From: SIG402 sp045639045
GTDB taxonomy: Bacteria > Bacillota > Clostridia > Christensenellales > Borkfalkiaceae
Length of the DNA: 46,899 nucleotides
Direction of reading: 5' to 3'
Assembly: GCA_045639045.1 (NCBI GenBank)
Contig: JAZUCI010000065.1
Span: 1 to 46,899, forward strand
The notes beneath the pieces are model-generated. The model was not told the DNA's origin. It did not search any database and was given only the letters and a program-made list of their open reading frames with translations. Below, one piece after another: positions 38,268 to 45,819 of this stretch. The position numbers and the translations under genes were made by a program. The first letter of the stretch is position 1. Every line of letters starts with the position of its first letter.

Positions 38268-39692
38268 TTACTCCTTTCCGTTCCAACAATAAGTGCAAAG
38301 TTTACATTTTTCAAGGCCGATAGCCTTTACAAGCCCATCTAAGGATTGATATTCCAGCGAAGCAAATTTTAATTGCTTGCAAATTTTATCCCTTAACGCC
38401 TTACCGCGTTCGGTGGTGCCGTCCGCGTATTCTTCTACGTGCTTTAACGCTTCTTCCCCTTCCATTTCGAACATCACTTTACGGGCAATCAAATCCATAT
38501 CGTCCGTAGAGCGGGAGAAGTTTAGGTACTTACAACCGAACATAATGGGGGGGCAAGCCGAACGCATATGCACGGATTTCGCCCCGTTGGAATATAAGAA
38601 TTCCACCGTTTCCCTAAGTTGCGTTCCGCGAACGATGGAATCGTCCACGAACAGTAAGTTTTTCCCCTGAATTAAGTCGTGCACGGGTACCATTTTCATT
38701 TTGGCAACCTGATTACGGCTTACTTGGCTGGGGGGCATAAAGCTTCTGGGCCAAGTGGGGGTGTATTTAATAAAGGGGCGCGCAAAGGGAATTCTGCTTT
38801 CGTTTGCAAACCCAATGGCGTGGGGGGTACCCGAATCGGGCACGCCGCTTACGTAGTCGATGTTATCCAAAACACCGCGCGCCTTATCCGTTTGCGCCAT
38901 AATCGCGCCGTTGCGGTTCCGCATCACTTCCACGCTAACCCCTTCGTATTCGGCGGTGGGGTAACCGTAGTACGACCAAAGGAAGGAGCATACGCGCATT
39001 TCCTTGCCGGGGGCTACTAATTGTTTGATGCCGTCGGGGGAAATTTCTACCACTTCGCCCGCGCCCAGTTCAAACTCGTCCTCAAAGCCCAGTTTTTTAT
39101 ACGAGAAGTTTTCCAAGGCAACGCAGTACCCATCCTGATTTTTCCCTACGTGTAAGGGAAGTCTACCCACGCGGTCGCGCGCGGCAATTAGGGTGCCGTC
39201 GTCCTTCAAAATTAAAATGTTCGCGGTGCCGTTAATTACCTTTTGCGCGAATTGAATCCCTTCCGCAAAACTGCTTTTTTGGTTGATCATTGCGGCAAGC
39301 AGTTCGGCGGAGTTAATCGCGCCGCCCGTCATGGCATTTAGATGCCCACCCGAAAAGGACAGGAACTGGTTCATTAAAATTTCCGCGTTGTTGATAACCC
39401 CAACCATGCAAATGCAGTACGCCCCAAGGTGGGAGCGAATGGTAAGGGGTTGGGGACTTTGGTCGCTGATACAACCGATTGCGCTTGTCCCCTTTACCTG
39501 TTCGAAGATATGTTCAAATTTGGTGCGGAAGGGGGAATTGGCAATACGGTGAATTTCCCTTTGCAAGCCAATTTCCTTATCGTACGCGGCAACCCCACCC
39601 GTTTTGGTGCCCAAGTGGGAGTGGTAGTCCGTACCGAAAAATACTTCCGCAATACAGTCCCTTTTAAGGACCGTTCCGAAGATACCGCCCAT
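38268..39692 (-). CDS. purF: Amidophosphoribosyltransferase-like PurF lacking the glutaminase cysteine
   Basis: A 474-residue PurF homologue. The phosphoribosyltransferase half is intact, with the PRPP motif LLFVDDSIVRGTQLRE, VSGVPDSGTPHAIGFA and RSACPPIMFGCKYLNFSR. A C-terminal CKLCTYC could be part of an iron-sulfur site, as in Bacillus-type PurF. The N-terminus reads MGGIFG where canonical enzymes have the catalytic MCGIFG-type cysteine. The usual HxRYxTxG and NGN glutaminase blocks are also replaced (GCISDQSPQPL, VGVINN). No upstream start restores a usable Cys. Glutamine-dependent activity is therefore unlikely from this chain alone. From memory, related Gly-variants occur in other anaerobes. 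It may use ammonia or a partner. Confidence 0.88.
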   Translation of the reverse strand: MGGIFGTVLKRDCIAEVFFGTDYHSHLGTKTGGVAAYDKEIGLQREIHRIANSPFRTKFEHIFEQVKGTSAIGCISDQSPQPLTIRSHLGAYCICMVGVINNAEILMNQFLSFSGGHLNAMTGGAINSAELLAAMINQKSSFAEGIQFAQKVINGTANILILKDDGTLIAARDRVGRLPLHVGKNQDGYCVALENFSYKKLGFEDEFELGAGEVVEISPDGIKQLVAPGKEMRVCSFLWSYYGYPTAEYEGVSVEVMRNRNGAIMAQTDKARGVLDNIDYVSGVPDSGTPHAIGFANESRIPFARPFIKYTPTWPRSFMPPSQVSRNQVAKMKMVPVHDLIQGKNLLFVDDSIVRGTQLRETVEFLYSNGAKSVHMRSACPPIMFGCKYLNFSRSTDDMDLIARKVMFEMEGEEALKHVEEYADGTTERGKALRDKICKQLKFASLEYQSLDGLVKAIGLEKCKLCTYCWNGKE

Positions 39693-39706
39693 CGTGCGCC
39701 TCGCTA

Positions 39707-40393
39707 TTAAGCAAAGAACAGTTTGGAAAGGGTCATGGGATCTACGTATTTGCCATCCTTATAAACGCGCATGTTGCCCGAAGCAATTTCGTCAATCAAC
39801 ATTACTTCGCCGTTTGCATCGTAGCCGAATTCAAACTTAATGTCGTATAAAACAAGTCCCTTTTCTTTTAAGTCGTCTGCAACGATTTGGGTAATTTTTC
39901 TGGTCATTTCCGCAACGTCGTCGTATTGCTTGTCCGTCATAACGCCAAGAACAACCAAGCCTTCCTTCGTTACCAGGGGATCGCCCTTCGCGTCGTTCTT
40001 AAAGGTCATTTCTACGTATGCGGGAAGGTCCGCCCCTTCTTCAATATAATCACCGTAACGGCGGATAAAGCTGCCAACCGCTTTGTGGCGGCAAATTACT
40101 TCCAAGCCCTTACCGAAGGGTTTTGCCGCAAGCACTTCCATGGTGGTGTTCGCAAGGTCTGCGGAAACGTAATGCGTACGGATGCCCGCCGCGTTAATTT
40201 TTTCAAAGAAATAGATGGACATGCGAAGGTTTACGTCGCCCACGCCTTCAATGGTAAGGCCAACGCTGTTTTCGCCCGGATCGAACACGCCGTCTTTGCC
40301 CGTGCAATCGTCCTTAAATTTCAGCATGTAGTTTCCGTTGTCAAGCGCGAATACGTCTTTGGTTTTGCCGGTGTATACAAGTGCGTTTTTCAT
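39707..40393 (-). CDS. purC: SAICAR synthetase
   Basis: A 228-residue enzyme joining aspartate to CAIR with ATP. Seen: YTGKTKDVFALDNGNYMLKF, the DDCTGKDG motif, RMSIYFFEKINAAGIRTHYV, VICRHKAVGSFIRRYG, LVLYDIKFEFGYDANGEVML and DEIASGNMRVYKDG. AAGGAGA precedes the ATG at a good distance. A 60-bp gap separates it from purE. Confidence 0.96.
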   Translation of the reverse strand: MKNALVYTGKTKDVFALDNGNYMLKFKDDCTGKDGVFDPGENSVGLTIEGVGDVNLRMSIYFFEKINAAGIRTHYVSADLANTTMEVLAAKPFGKGLEVICRHKAVGSFIRRYGDYIEEGADLPAYVEMTFKNDAKGDPLVTKEGLVVLGVMTDKQYDDVAEMTRKITQIVADDLKEKGLVLYDIKFEFGYDANGEVMLIDEIASGNMRVYKDGKYVDPMTLSKLFFA

Positions 40394-40453
40394 AAATGTT
40401 TCTCCTTCCTATTATAAAAAATATTTTTTCTTTATTTTTGCCGTTGCCGCCGA

Positions 40454-40945
40454 TTATAACGACGCGCAAAGGTCTTTATCTTTTTTCAGTACCAAAGCGG
40501 CGCCGTCCGCGCGCATTTGGTCAAGCTTCGCAGCAAGGGTTTCGTCCGTTACCGCAAAAATTTCCGCCGCGATTAAAGCCGCGTTGTAAGCCCCGTCAAT
40601 CGCCACGGTGGCAACGGGAATCCCCTTGGGCATTTGCACGGTGGAAAGCAGCGCGTCAAGCCCGTCAAGGTTGGTGGATTTGCAGGGAATACCGATTACG
40701 GGAAGGGTAGTTCTTGCCGCGATTGCGCCCGCAAGGTGCGCCGCCATACCCGCCGCGCAGATAATTGCGCCAAAGCCGCTACTTCTGGCGTTTGCGGCAA
40801 ATTCCCCCGCTTCGTCCGGGGTGCGGTGCGCCGAGTAGATGTGTACTTCGTAGGGAATAGCCAATTCCTTTAACGCGTCAACCGCTTTTTTTACTACGGG
40901 AAGGTCGCTATCGCTTCCCATTACGATTCCAACTTTTTTCATCAT
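40454..40945 (-). CDS. purE: N5-carboxyaminoimidazole ribonucleotide mutase
   Basis: A 163-residue class I-like PurE that isomerises N5-CAIR to CAIR. Motifs: GIVMGSDSDLPVVKKAVDAL, the SAHRTPDEAGEFA active-site segment with catalytic His, CAAGMAAHLAGAIAA and PVIGIPCKS. I use the ATG at 40945, which follows AGGAG; the frame extends to an ATG at 40963 that overlaps the ribosome binding site. First gene of the operon. purK, which normally supplies N5-CAIR, is not in the window. Confidence 0.95.
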   Translation of the reverse strand: MMKKVGIVMGSDSDLPVVKKAVDALKELAIPYEVHIYSAHRTPDEAGEFAANARSSGFGAIICAAGMAAHLAGAIAARTTLPVIGIPCKSTNLDGLDALLSTVQMPKGIPVATVAIDGAYNAALIAAEIFAVTDETLAAKLDQMRADGAALVLKKDKDLCASL

Positions 40946-41052
40946 AACAGTTCTCCTTTTCATCGGGTAGGGCGCGCGTCGATACGTGCGTGCGTACCCT
41001 TCCCGTGCGCTATAACGCGCGCGAAGGGGAACTGCCCTTTTCCCACTCTTCT
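40946..41052 (-). promoter_or_regulatory. Structured leader of the purine operon
   Basis: On the minus strand two GC-rich hairpins follow the promoter. One has CCCTTC...GGGAAGGG with an inner CGTTATAGCG. The other, GGGTA...TACCC with imperfect inner pairing, ends just before the purE ribosome binding site. The conserved core of purine riboswitches is not present, and neither hairpin is followed by a T-run. Confidence 0.45.
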
Positions 41053-41082
41053 ATTTTACTGTTTTTCACCCCGATTTGTCAA
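41053..41082 (-). promoter_or_regulatory. Purine operon promoter
   Basis: On the minus strand a perfect TTGACA (41077-41082), an 18-bp spacer and TAAAAT (41053-41058). No PurR-type CCGAAC box is seen around it. Confidence 0.7.
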
Positions 41083-41200
41083 GCGTATAGGGAAATAAAT
41101 ATCCGCCCTTTTCTTTCTTTTTTCCTTCTTTTTCGCAAATCCCTTTTTCCTTCCCCTTGTTTTTAAGAAAATACGGAAACTATGTTCGGTTTTTCGCAAG

Positions 41201-41229
41201 AAAAACCCGCCCCGAAATAAGGCGGTTTT
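41201..41229 (-). terminator. Terminator of the phosphopantetheinyl transferase gene
   Basis: On the minus strand AAAACCGCC pairs with GGCGGGTTTT (one bulge), loop TTATTTCGG, followed by T5 CTT. It starts 7 bp after the stop codon. Confidence 0.7.
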
Positions 41230-41235
41230 CTTTAT

Positions 41236-41799
41236 TTATTCTTCGGTTTTATAACAAATTGCGTAGGCAAAATCCTTGCCGAATCCCGTTTGGTAAGCGT
41301 ACCCCTTTTCGCTTACCGTTTTGCCGTTTAACCCCACCCCGTGCGCTTTATAAAGCGCTTCCTTTTTTGCCCAAGCCAAAGCGAAGGCGCGGGGAATATC
41401 GGGGGAAGAAAGCACGGCTTTTGCTTGCGTTTCCCCAAGGGCGCGGAAAATAAGTTTTTCTTCTACGGGGCGAAAGGTCTGCGCGTCCACCCCCACGGGG
41501 GCATCCGAAACCGCCGCCAAAACGGCGGTATCCGTGTGCGAAATATTGGCGTATAAACCGCAGGTTAAGCGGGTAAAACCGCCCCCTTCAAATTCGGGCA
41601 AAAGCAACGCGCCCGTTTTGTTTTTTACCGCCGAAATCAAGCATAAATAGGCGGCTAAACTTTGTTGTTTTTTCCCTTCGGGGGCGCGCAAAATTTTATC
41701 CCTACGCGCTTTGGGAAGGGCGGAAATCAACCCTTCGTAATCCGCAATTTCCTTTGGCAAAGGCAGGGGAAATACCACGCTTTCCACTTCGTTTTTCAT
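41236..41799 (-). CDS. 4'-phosphopantetheinyl transferase (Sfp type)
   Basis: A 187-residue enzyme moving phosphopantetheine from CoA to carrier proteins. The magnesium-binding VGVDAQ and the WAKKEALYKAHGVGL signature are present, with the ISHTDTAVLAAVSD block before them. It is shorter than Sfp itself (about 225) and may act on the acyl carrier protein in primary metabolism or on a polyketide/peptide synthase; no such synthase is in the window. Monocistronic, with its own promoter and terminator. Confidence 0.87.
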   Translation of the reverse strand: MKNEVESVVFPLPLPKEIADYEGLISALPKARRDKILRAPEGKKQQSLAAYLCLISAVKNKTGALLLPEFEGGGFTRLTCGLYANISHTDTAVLAAVSDAPVGVDAQTFRPVEEKLIFRALGETQAKAVLSSPDIPRAFALAWAKKEALYKAHGVGLNGKTVSEKGYAYQTGFGKDFAYAICYKTEE

Positions 41800-41838
41800 A
41801 CGTCTTTCCCCCCTTTCGTTTTTTGATTCTTCCCCTAT

Positions 41839-41867
41839 ATTATAACAGTTTGGGGCGGTTTTTTCAA
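41839..41867 (-). promoter_or_regulatory. Promoter of the phosphopantetheinyl transferase gene
   Basis: On the minus strand TTGAAA (41862-41867), a 17-bp spacer and perfect TATAAT (41839-41844). Confidence 0.75.
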
Positions 41868-41979
41868 GCGCGAGCGGAAAATTTTTTCGGTTTTCCGCTT
41901 GGAAAGGCTGAAAATTTTCATAAATTGCATTTTTTCATTGTTTTTAGGTAATTTTTTCATAAAAATAACATTACTTTGT

Positions 41980-42008
41980 TTGACTTTCCACCGCGGGTTT
42001 GCTATAAT
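41980..42008 (+). promoter_or_regulatory. Strong promoter of the small Cys-rich protein gene
   Basis: TTGACT (41980-41985), a 17-bp spacer and perfect TATAAT (42003-42008) with TG at the extended -10 position. The leader of about 30 bases carries AAGGAGA. Confidence 0.8.
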
Positions 42009-42043
42009 TCCCCCCGATGAACGATAAAAAGGAGAAAATAGCA

Positions 42044-42220
42044 ATGAAAGTTACGAAATTGCAACAAAAGTTAGACATTAGAAAGTGGCTGAAAAGTGAA
42101 AAAACGGGCGTAGACGCTTGCGGCAGCTTCGGCTACTGCGCGTACTGCAACAAAGCGCTTGCAAACCCTTGCGATAAGGCGTATAAAAAGCGCACCGTAG
42201 CAAACCGCGAAGCAAAGTAA
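42044..42220 (+). CDS. Small Cys-rich protein, 58 residues, function unknown
   Basis: MKVTKLQQKLDIRKWLKSEK is followed by a segment with four cysteines at 26, 32, 35 and 43 (ACGSFGYCAYCNKALANPCD), then a basic tail. No signal peptide or membrane helix. The CxxC and spaced outer Cys could bind a metal such as zinc. AGGAG lies nine bases before the ATG at 42044; the frame is open to 42017 but without a ribosome binding site there. It has its own strong promoter and terminator, so it is a deliberate single-gene unit. No modifying enzymes are adjacent, which speaks against a peptide natural product. Family not recognised with certainty. Confidence 0.75.
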   Translation: MKVTKLQQKLDIRKWLKSEKTGVDACGSFGYCAYCNKALANPCDKAYKKRTVANREAK

Positions 42221-42261
42221 GGCAAATAATTTTATTTACCGCTAAACAGTCAAATTAAAGT

Positions 42262-42288
42262 AAAACGCACCCGATTGGGTGCGTTTTT
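42262..42288. terminator. Bidirectional terminator
   Basis: A perfect 11-bp stem AAAACGCACCC/GGGTGCGTTTT with a GATT loop and T5. It serves the small Cys-rich gene and the convergent response regulator gene. Confidence 0.88.
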
Positions 42289-42318
42289 CGTTGTTTTCTT
42301 CGCCCTTTTCACCCAAAA

Positions 42319-42996
42319 TCAGTCTTGGGAAGGGGTATTTTCTTCGCCCTCTTCGGTATGCAAGGCGGCGTTCATTTTTTCCACCGCTTCGGCGCGGTTT
42401 TTTACGCCCAGCTTATCGTAAATGGCGGAAATATAGTTACGGCACGTGCCTTCCGAAAGGGCAAGGGAGGAAGCGATTTGGCGGTTGTTAAACCCTTCCA
42501 TCAGCATAATGGCAAGTTCGGATTCGCGTTCGGAAAAAGCGAAGGCTCGTTTTAAGCGGATTTCCCTATCGTTTTTTACCATACTTGCCGCCGAAACGAT
42601 TTTTTTCGCCACGCGCATGGGAAGGATTACGTCCCCCCGCATCGCGTTTTTAATGGAAGAAATTAAGGTGGTGCCCAAGGAATCCTTCAGTAAGTACCCG
42701 TTTGCGCCGTAGTTAATTGCGTCCAAAATATATTCGCTATCGTCAAAGGTGGTCAGTATTAAAACGCGTACGTTCGGGTAGCGCAGTTTCACTTCTCTTG
42801 TGGCAAGCACGCCGTTTAAAACGGGCATTCTTACGTCCATCAGCACAAGGTCTACTTCTTGCACCTTCATCAAATCCAAAAGCACCTTGCCGTTTTCCGC
42901 AACGCCCACAACGGTAATTTCCTTATCCGTTTCCAAAACGGTTTTTAACGCTTCGGTAAGTTCCTTTTGGTCGTCCGCAAGCATTACGCGTATCAT
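42319..42996 (-). CDS. NarL/LuxR-family response regulator
   Basis: A 225-residue two-component regulator. The receiver domain (1-120) has the acidic pair at 8-9 (ADDQ), phosphoacceptor Asp54 in VLMDVRMP, LTTFDDSEY and the conserved Lys in LLKDSLG. The LuxR-type helix-turn-helix is near the C-terminus (FSERESELAIMLMEGFNNRQ, then IASSLALSEGTCRNYIS). It overlaps the upstream kinase gene by 4 bp, so they form a pair. Target genes unknown. Confidence 0.95.
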   Translation of the reverse strand: MIRVMLADDQKELTEALKTVLETDKEITVVGVAENGKVLLDLMKVQEVDLVLMDVRMPVLNGVLATREVKLRYPNVRVLILTTFDDSEYILDAINYGANGYLLKDSLGTTLISSIKNAMRGDVILPMRVAKKIVSAASMVKNDREIRLKRAFAFSERESELAIMLMEGFNNRQIASSLALSEGTCRNYISAIYDKLGVKNRAEAVEKMNAALHTEEGEENTPSQD

Positions 42997-44198
42997 TTTT
43001 CATCCTCCCTATTTTCGGCGTAGATCCGTATTTCAAACCCATCCCCGCCTTCCGAATAAAACTCTACTTCATACCCGTGGCTTTGCAACTGCTCGGTTAA
43101 AGAAGAAAGCCCGTAGCCTTGGTTGAAATCTTCCACCCCTTCCCCGTTATCCGAAAGCAAAAATTCCGCAGTTCCCTTTTCCGTTATATGCATTTGGAAT
43201 AAAAACGCGGTGGCTTTGCCGTGGCGGATGCCGTTATTTAACCCTTCCTTTAACGCTTTATGAAAAAGCAGAGCAACGGGGTAAGGAAGGGAGGAAACGG
43301 CGGGGTCTACCTTCGCGCGGATTTTAATATCCGTTTCGGTAGTGGTTTCGGTAATTACCTTTTCCAATTCTTCGGATAAATCGAACACGGTGGAGTTTTC
43401 GGATAGCAAATGCACCGAATTCCGCATTTGTTCTAACGCGGAAACGGCTTGCAAATTCGCCACCAAAACGCAACGCTTCGCCCTTTCCAAGTCCTGTTCC
43501 CAAGAAAGTTTCGCCGCTTCGGTTTGCATAATTACGGTGGTTATGGCGTGCCCCACGTTATCGTGAATATCCTTTGCAATGCGGTTGCGTTCGCGAAGAA
43601 TGGTAACGTTTTCCAGTTCGCGATACGCCTTTTGCAGTTTTTCTTCCTTTTCGCGGCTTTGCGCCAAATTGATCCGCTCGGCGCGCAGTTTTTCAATATA
43701 AATTACGCAAAGGTTTACCAAGAAAAATACGAACCAATATACGAACAGTACGGAAATTAAGTCGGATAACACCACGCGGTTAAAAACGTGAAACGCGGTC
43801 GTGGTGGTTATTACGTAGGTAAAATAGAACAGCGCGGTTGCCATACTTTTCACCCACAGTTTTGCGCCGGAAACGTACAGCGCGGTTAAAATGCAAAGGT
43901 TTAATACCAACACCATGGGCTGTTCCAAAAAGAAGGAAAGAAGCAGCAGTAACGCCCAGTCCGTGGCGAACAAAAATAACGTTTTTTTAATTTCGTCCTG
44001 CACGATAACCTTAACGAAAAAGGAGGCGGTAAGCCCCGCGCCCGTAAGCAAGGGCAAATACCAAAGCCGCGCGCTTACGGTGGTAATATAAATGCAAAGC
44101 ACCGCAAGCAGTATCGCCACAACCGTGCATACCGTAGTTCTAAGCGCCTTTAACGAAAGGGTATCAATATTCAGGTTATACTGTCTTTTCCACTTCAT
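42993..44198 (-). CDS. Sensor histidine kinase (HisKA_3 / NarX-DesK type)
   Basis: A 401-residue membrane kinase. About five to six membrane helices occupy residues 15-168. A coiled-coil linker follows, then the dimerisation helix with phosphoacceptor His212 in RIAKDIHDNVGHAITT. The ATPase domain shows the N box (LKEGLNNGIRHGKA), SDNGEGV and YGLSSLTEQL. There is almost no extracellular domain, so it probably senses the membrane itself or an adjacent transporter, like DesK/LiaS-type kinases. Partner is the regulator at 42319. Confidence 0.93.
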   Translation of the reverse strand: MKWKRQYNLNIDTLSLKALRTTVCTVVAILLAVLCIYITTVSARLWYLPLLTGAGLTASFFVKVIVQDEIKKTLFLFATDWALLLLLSFFLEQPMVLVLNLCILTALYVSGAKLWVKSMATALFYFTYVITTTTAFHVFNRVVLSDLISVLFVYWFVFFLVNLCVIYIEKLRAERINLAQSREKEEKLQKAYRELENVTILRERNRIAKDIHDNVGHAITTVIMQTEAAKLSWEQDLERAKRCVLVANLQAVSALEQMRNSVHLLSENSTVFDLSEELEKVITETTTETDIKIRAKVDPAVSSLPYPVALLFHKALKEGLNNGIRHGKATAFLFQMHITEKGTAEFLLSDNGEGVEDFNQGYGLSSLTEQLQSHGYEVEFYSEGGDGFEIRIYAENREDEK

Positions 44199-44237
44199 CC
44201 GTTTTTCCTTCTCCCCAAAGGGAACGCTTCCTTAAAA

Positions 44238-44264
44238 ATAGGGATAGGGCGCAAACGCGCCCTA
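44238..44264 (-). terminator. Probable terminator of gltX
   Basis: A perfect 8-bp stem TAGGGCGC/GCGCCCTA with a GTTT loop on the minus strand, followed after a CCC by TATTTTTA. It lies 9 bp after the gltX stop and before the kinase gene. Read-through into the two-component pair is possible because the T-run is displaced. Confidence 0.55.
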
Positions 44265-44273
44265 AAATAGAAA

Positions 44274-45716
44274 TTATAATCTGTTTAGCGAGAAGTTTAA
44301 TCTTCTTAAACTTTCTTCCTTGCCCAAAATATCCGCAAGTTCAAACGCGCCGCCGGGGGTGGTTTCCTTTCCGGAAAGGGCCACGCGCATGGGCCATAAT
44401 ACCTGCCCGTTTTTCATAGCAAGCGCTTCGGGAAGGCGCATCACGTCGTCGTGGATGCGAGTAAAGGTATATTCTTCTTCGGGAATTGCGGAAATAACGC
44501 GGATAATTTCGGGAAGCACCGCCTTTGCCACGCTTTCGTCCGTTTTCATCTTCTTGTGCGTGTATAATGCGTTGTCAAATTCCCCAAACTCCTGTAAAAA
44601 GTCTAATTTTGCGGGGATTTCCGCCAAGGTTTCAATGCGGGTTTTCACCAAAAGTAACAACTTCTTTTCATCGTACCCCTTGCCGTACGCTTTACTTTTT
44701 TGAAGGAAGGGCAGGGCGCGGTTAAAGTAATCTTCTTCCGCCATATCTTTAATGTATTCCCCCGATAGCCAACCCAGTTTTACGGGGTCGAAGATGGAGG
44801 GGGATTTGCTGATGCCTTCCAAAGAGAATTTTTCTTCTAATTCTTGCAAGGAGAATTTTTCTTGGTTACTCTTCGGGCTCCAACCAAGCAGGGCGATGTA
44901 GTTAATGATTGCTTCCTTAATATATCCCTTATCCACCAAATCCTGATAGGACGCGTCCCCGTTTCTTTTGGAAAGTTTTTGGTGTTCGTCCTTCATGATG
45001 GGGGGCAGGTGAATATACACGGGGCGTTCCCAGCCGAAGCAATCGTACATATGGTTGTATTTGGGGGTGGAAGAAAGGTATTCGGTACCGCGAATTACGT
45101 GCGAAATCGCCATTAAGTGATCGTCCACCACGTTGGCGAAGTTGTAGGTGGGCATACCGTCCGATTTTAACAGAATGCCGTCCTCCATATCCTTGTTTTC
45201 CACCGTGATTTCCCCGTACACCAAATCGGTGTATGAAGAAGATCCCGTAAGGGGAATATTTTGGCGGATTACGTAGGGTTTGCCCGCCGCGATGTTCGCT
45301 TGAATTTCTTCCTTGGTTAAGGATAAGCAATGCTTATCGTAACGGGAAACGCCGTTGCCGTCCTTTAACGAAGCAATGCGTTCTTCATCGCAAAAGCAGT
45401 AGTACGCGCCGCCGCGTTCCACAAGCAGTTCGGCGTACTTTTTATAAAGGTCCTTTCTTTGGCTTTGCACGTAAGGGCCGTAGTCGCCGCCTACGTCCGG
45501 GCCTTCGGCGTAAATAACGCCGCTATCCTTTAAGGTGTTGTAAATTAAGGATACCGAATCTTCCACGTAACGGGAAGTATCCGTATCTTCTAGGCGCAAA
45601 ATAAACTTGCCGCCTTCCTTTTTCGCGTAAAGGTAGCCGTAAAGGGCGGTTCTAAGCCCACCGATGTGTAAATACCCCGTGGGGCTGGGTGCAAATCTGG
45701 TCCTTACTTCTTTCAT
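44274..45716 (-). CDS. gltX: Glutamyl-tRNA synthetase
   Basis: A 480-residue class I aminoacyl-tRNA synthetase. RTRFAPSPTGYLHIGGLRTA carries the HIGH-type motif and KLSKRNGD is the KMSKS-type motif. The CFCDEERIASLKDG region corresponds to the site often holding a zinc knuckle. I use the ATG at 45716, which follows GGAG and gives the canonical MKEVRTRFAPSP start; the frame runs open to 45770 without support. It charges tRNA-Glu (and perhaps tRNA-Gln, if an amidotransferase is present elsewhere). Confidence 0.95.
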   Translation of the reverse strand: MKEVRTRFAPSPTGYLHIGGLRTALYGYLYAKKEGGKFILRLEDTDTSRYVEDSVSLIYNTLKDSGVIYAEGPDVGGDYGPYVQSQRKDLYKKYAELLVERGGAYYCFCDEERIASLKDGNGVSRYDKHCLSLTKEEIQANIAAGKPYVIRQNIPLTGSSSYTDLVYGEITVENKDMEDGILLKSDGMPTYNFANVVDDHLMAISHVIRGTEYLSSTPKYNHMYDCFGWERPVYIHLPPIMKDEHQKLSKRNGDASYQDLVDKGYIKEAIINYIALLGWSPKSNQEKFSLQELEEKFSLEGISKSPSIFDPVKLGWLSGEYIKDMAEEDYFNRALPFLQKSKAYGKGYDEKKLLLLVKTRIETLAEIPAKLDFLQEFGEFDNALYTHKKMKTDESVAKAVLPEIIRVISAIPEEEYTFTRIHDDVMRLPEALAMKNGQVLWPMRVALSGKETTPGGAFELADILGKEESLRRLNFSLNRL

Positions 45717-45762
45717 TTCGGGTTGACTCCTAAAAAATTTTTGAAAATGTTTCCAAAAACAT

Positions 45763-45791
45763 TTTACCACAAAATAAAAAAAGTGTATAAT
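45763..45791 (+). promoter_or_regulatory. Promoter of the M20 dipeptidase gene
   Basis: TTTACC (45763-45768), a 17-bp spacer and perfect TATAAT (45786-45791). Just upstream is an AAAATGTTT/AAACATTTT dyad (45743-45764) located between this gene and gltX. Confidence 0.6.
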
Positions 45792-45819
45792 GTTTTTAAG
45801 GAAAAAAAGGAACTTTTTT

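Noticed and set aside
40946..41082. Purine riboswitch before purE
   Set aside because: The leader is structured but lacks the conserved junction core of guanine/adenine aptamers and has no terminator-type T-run.
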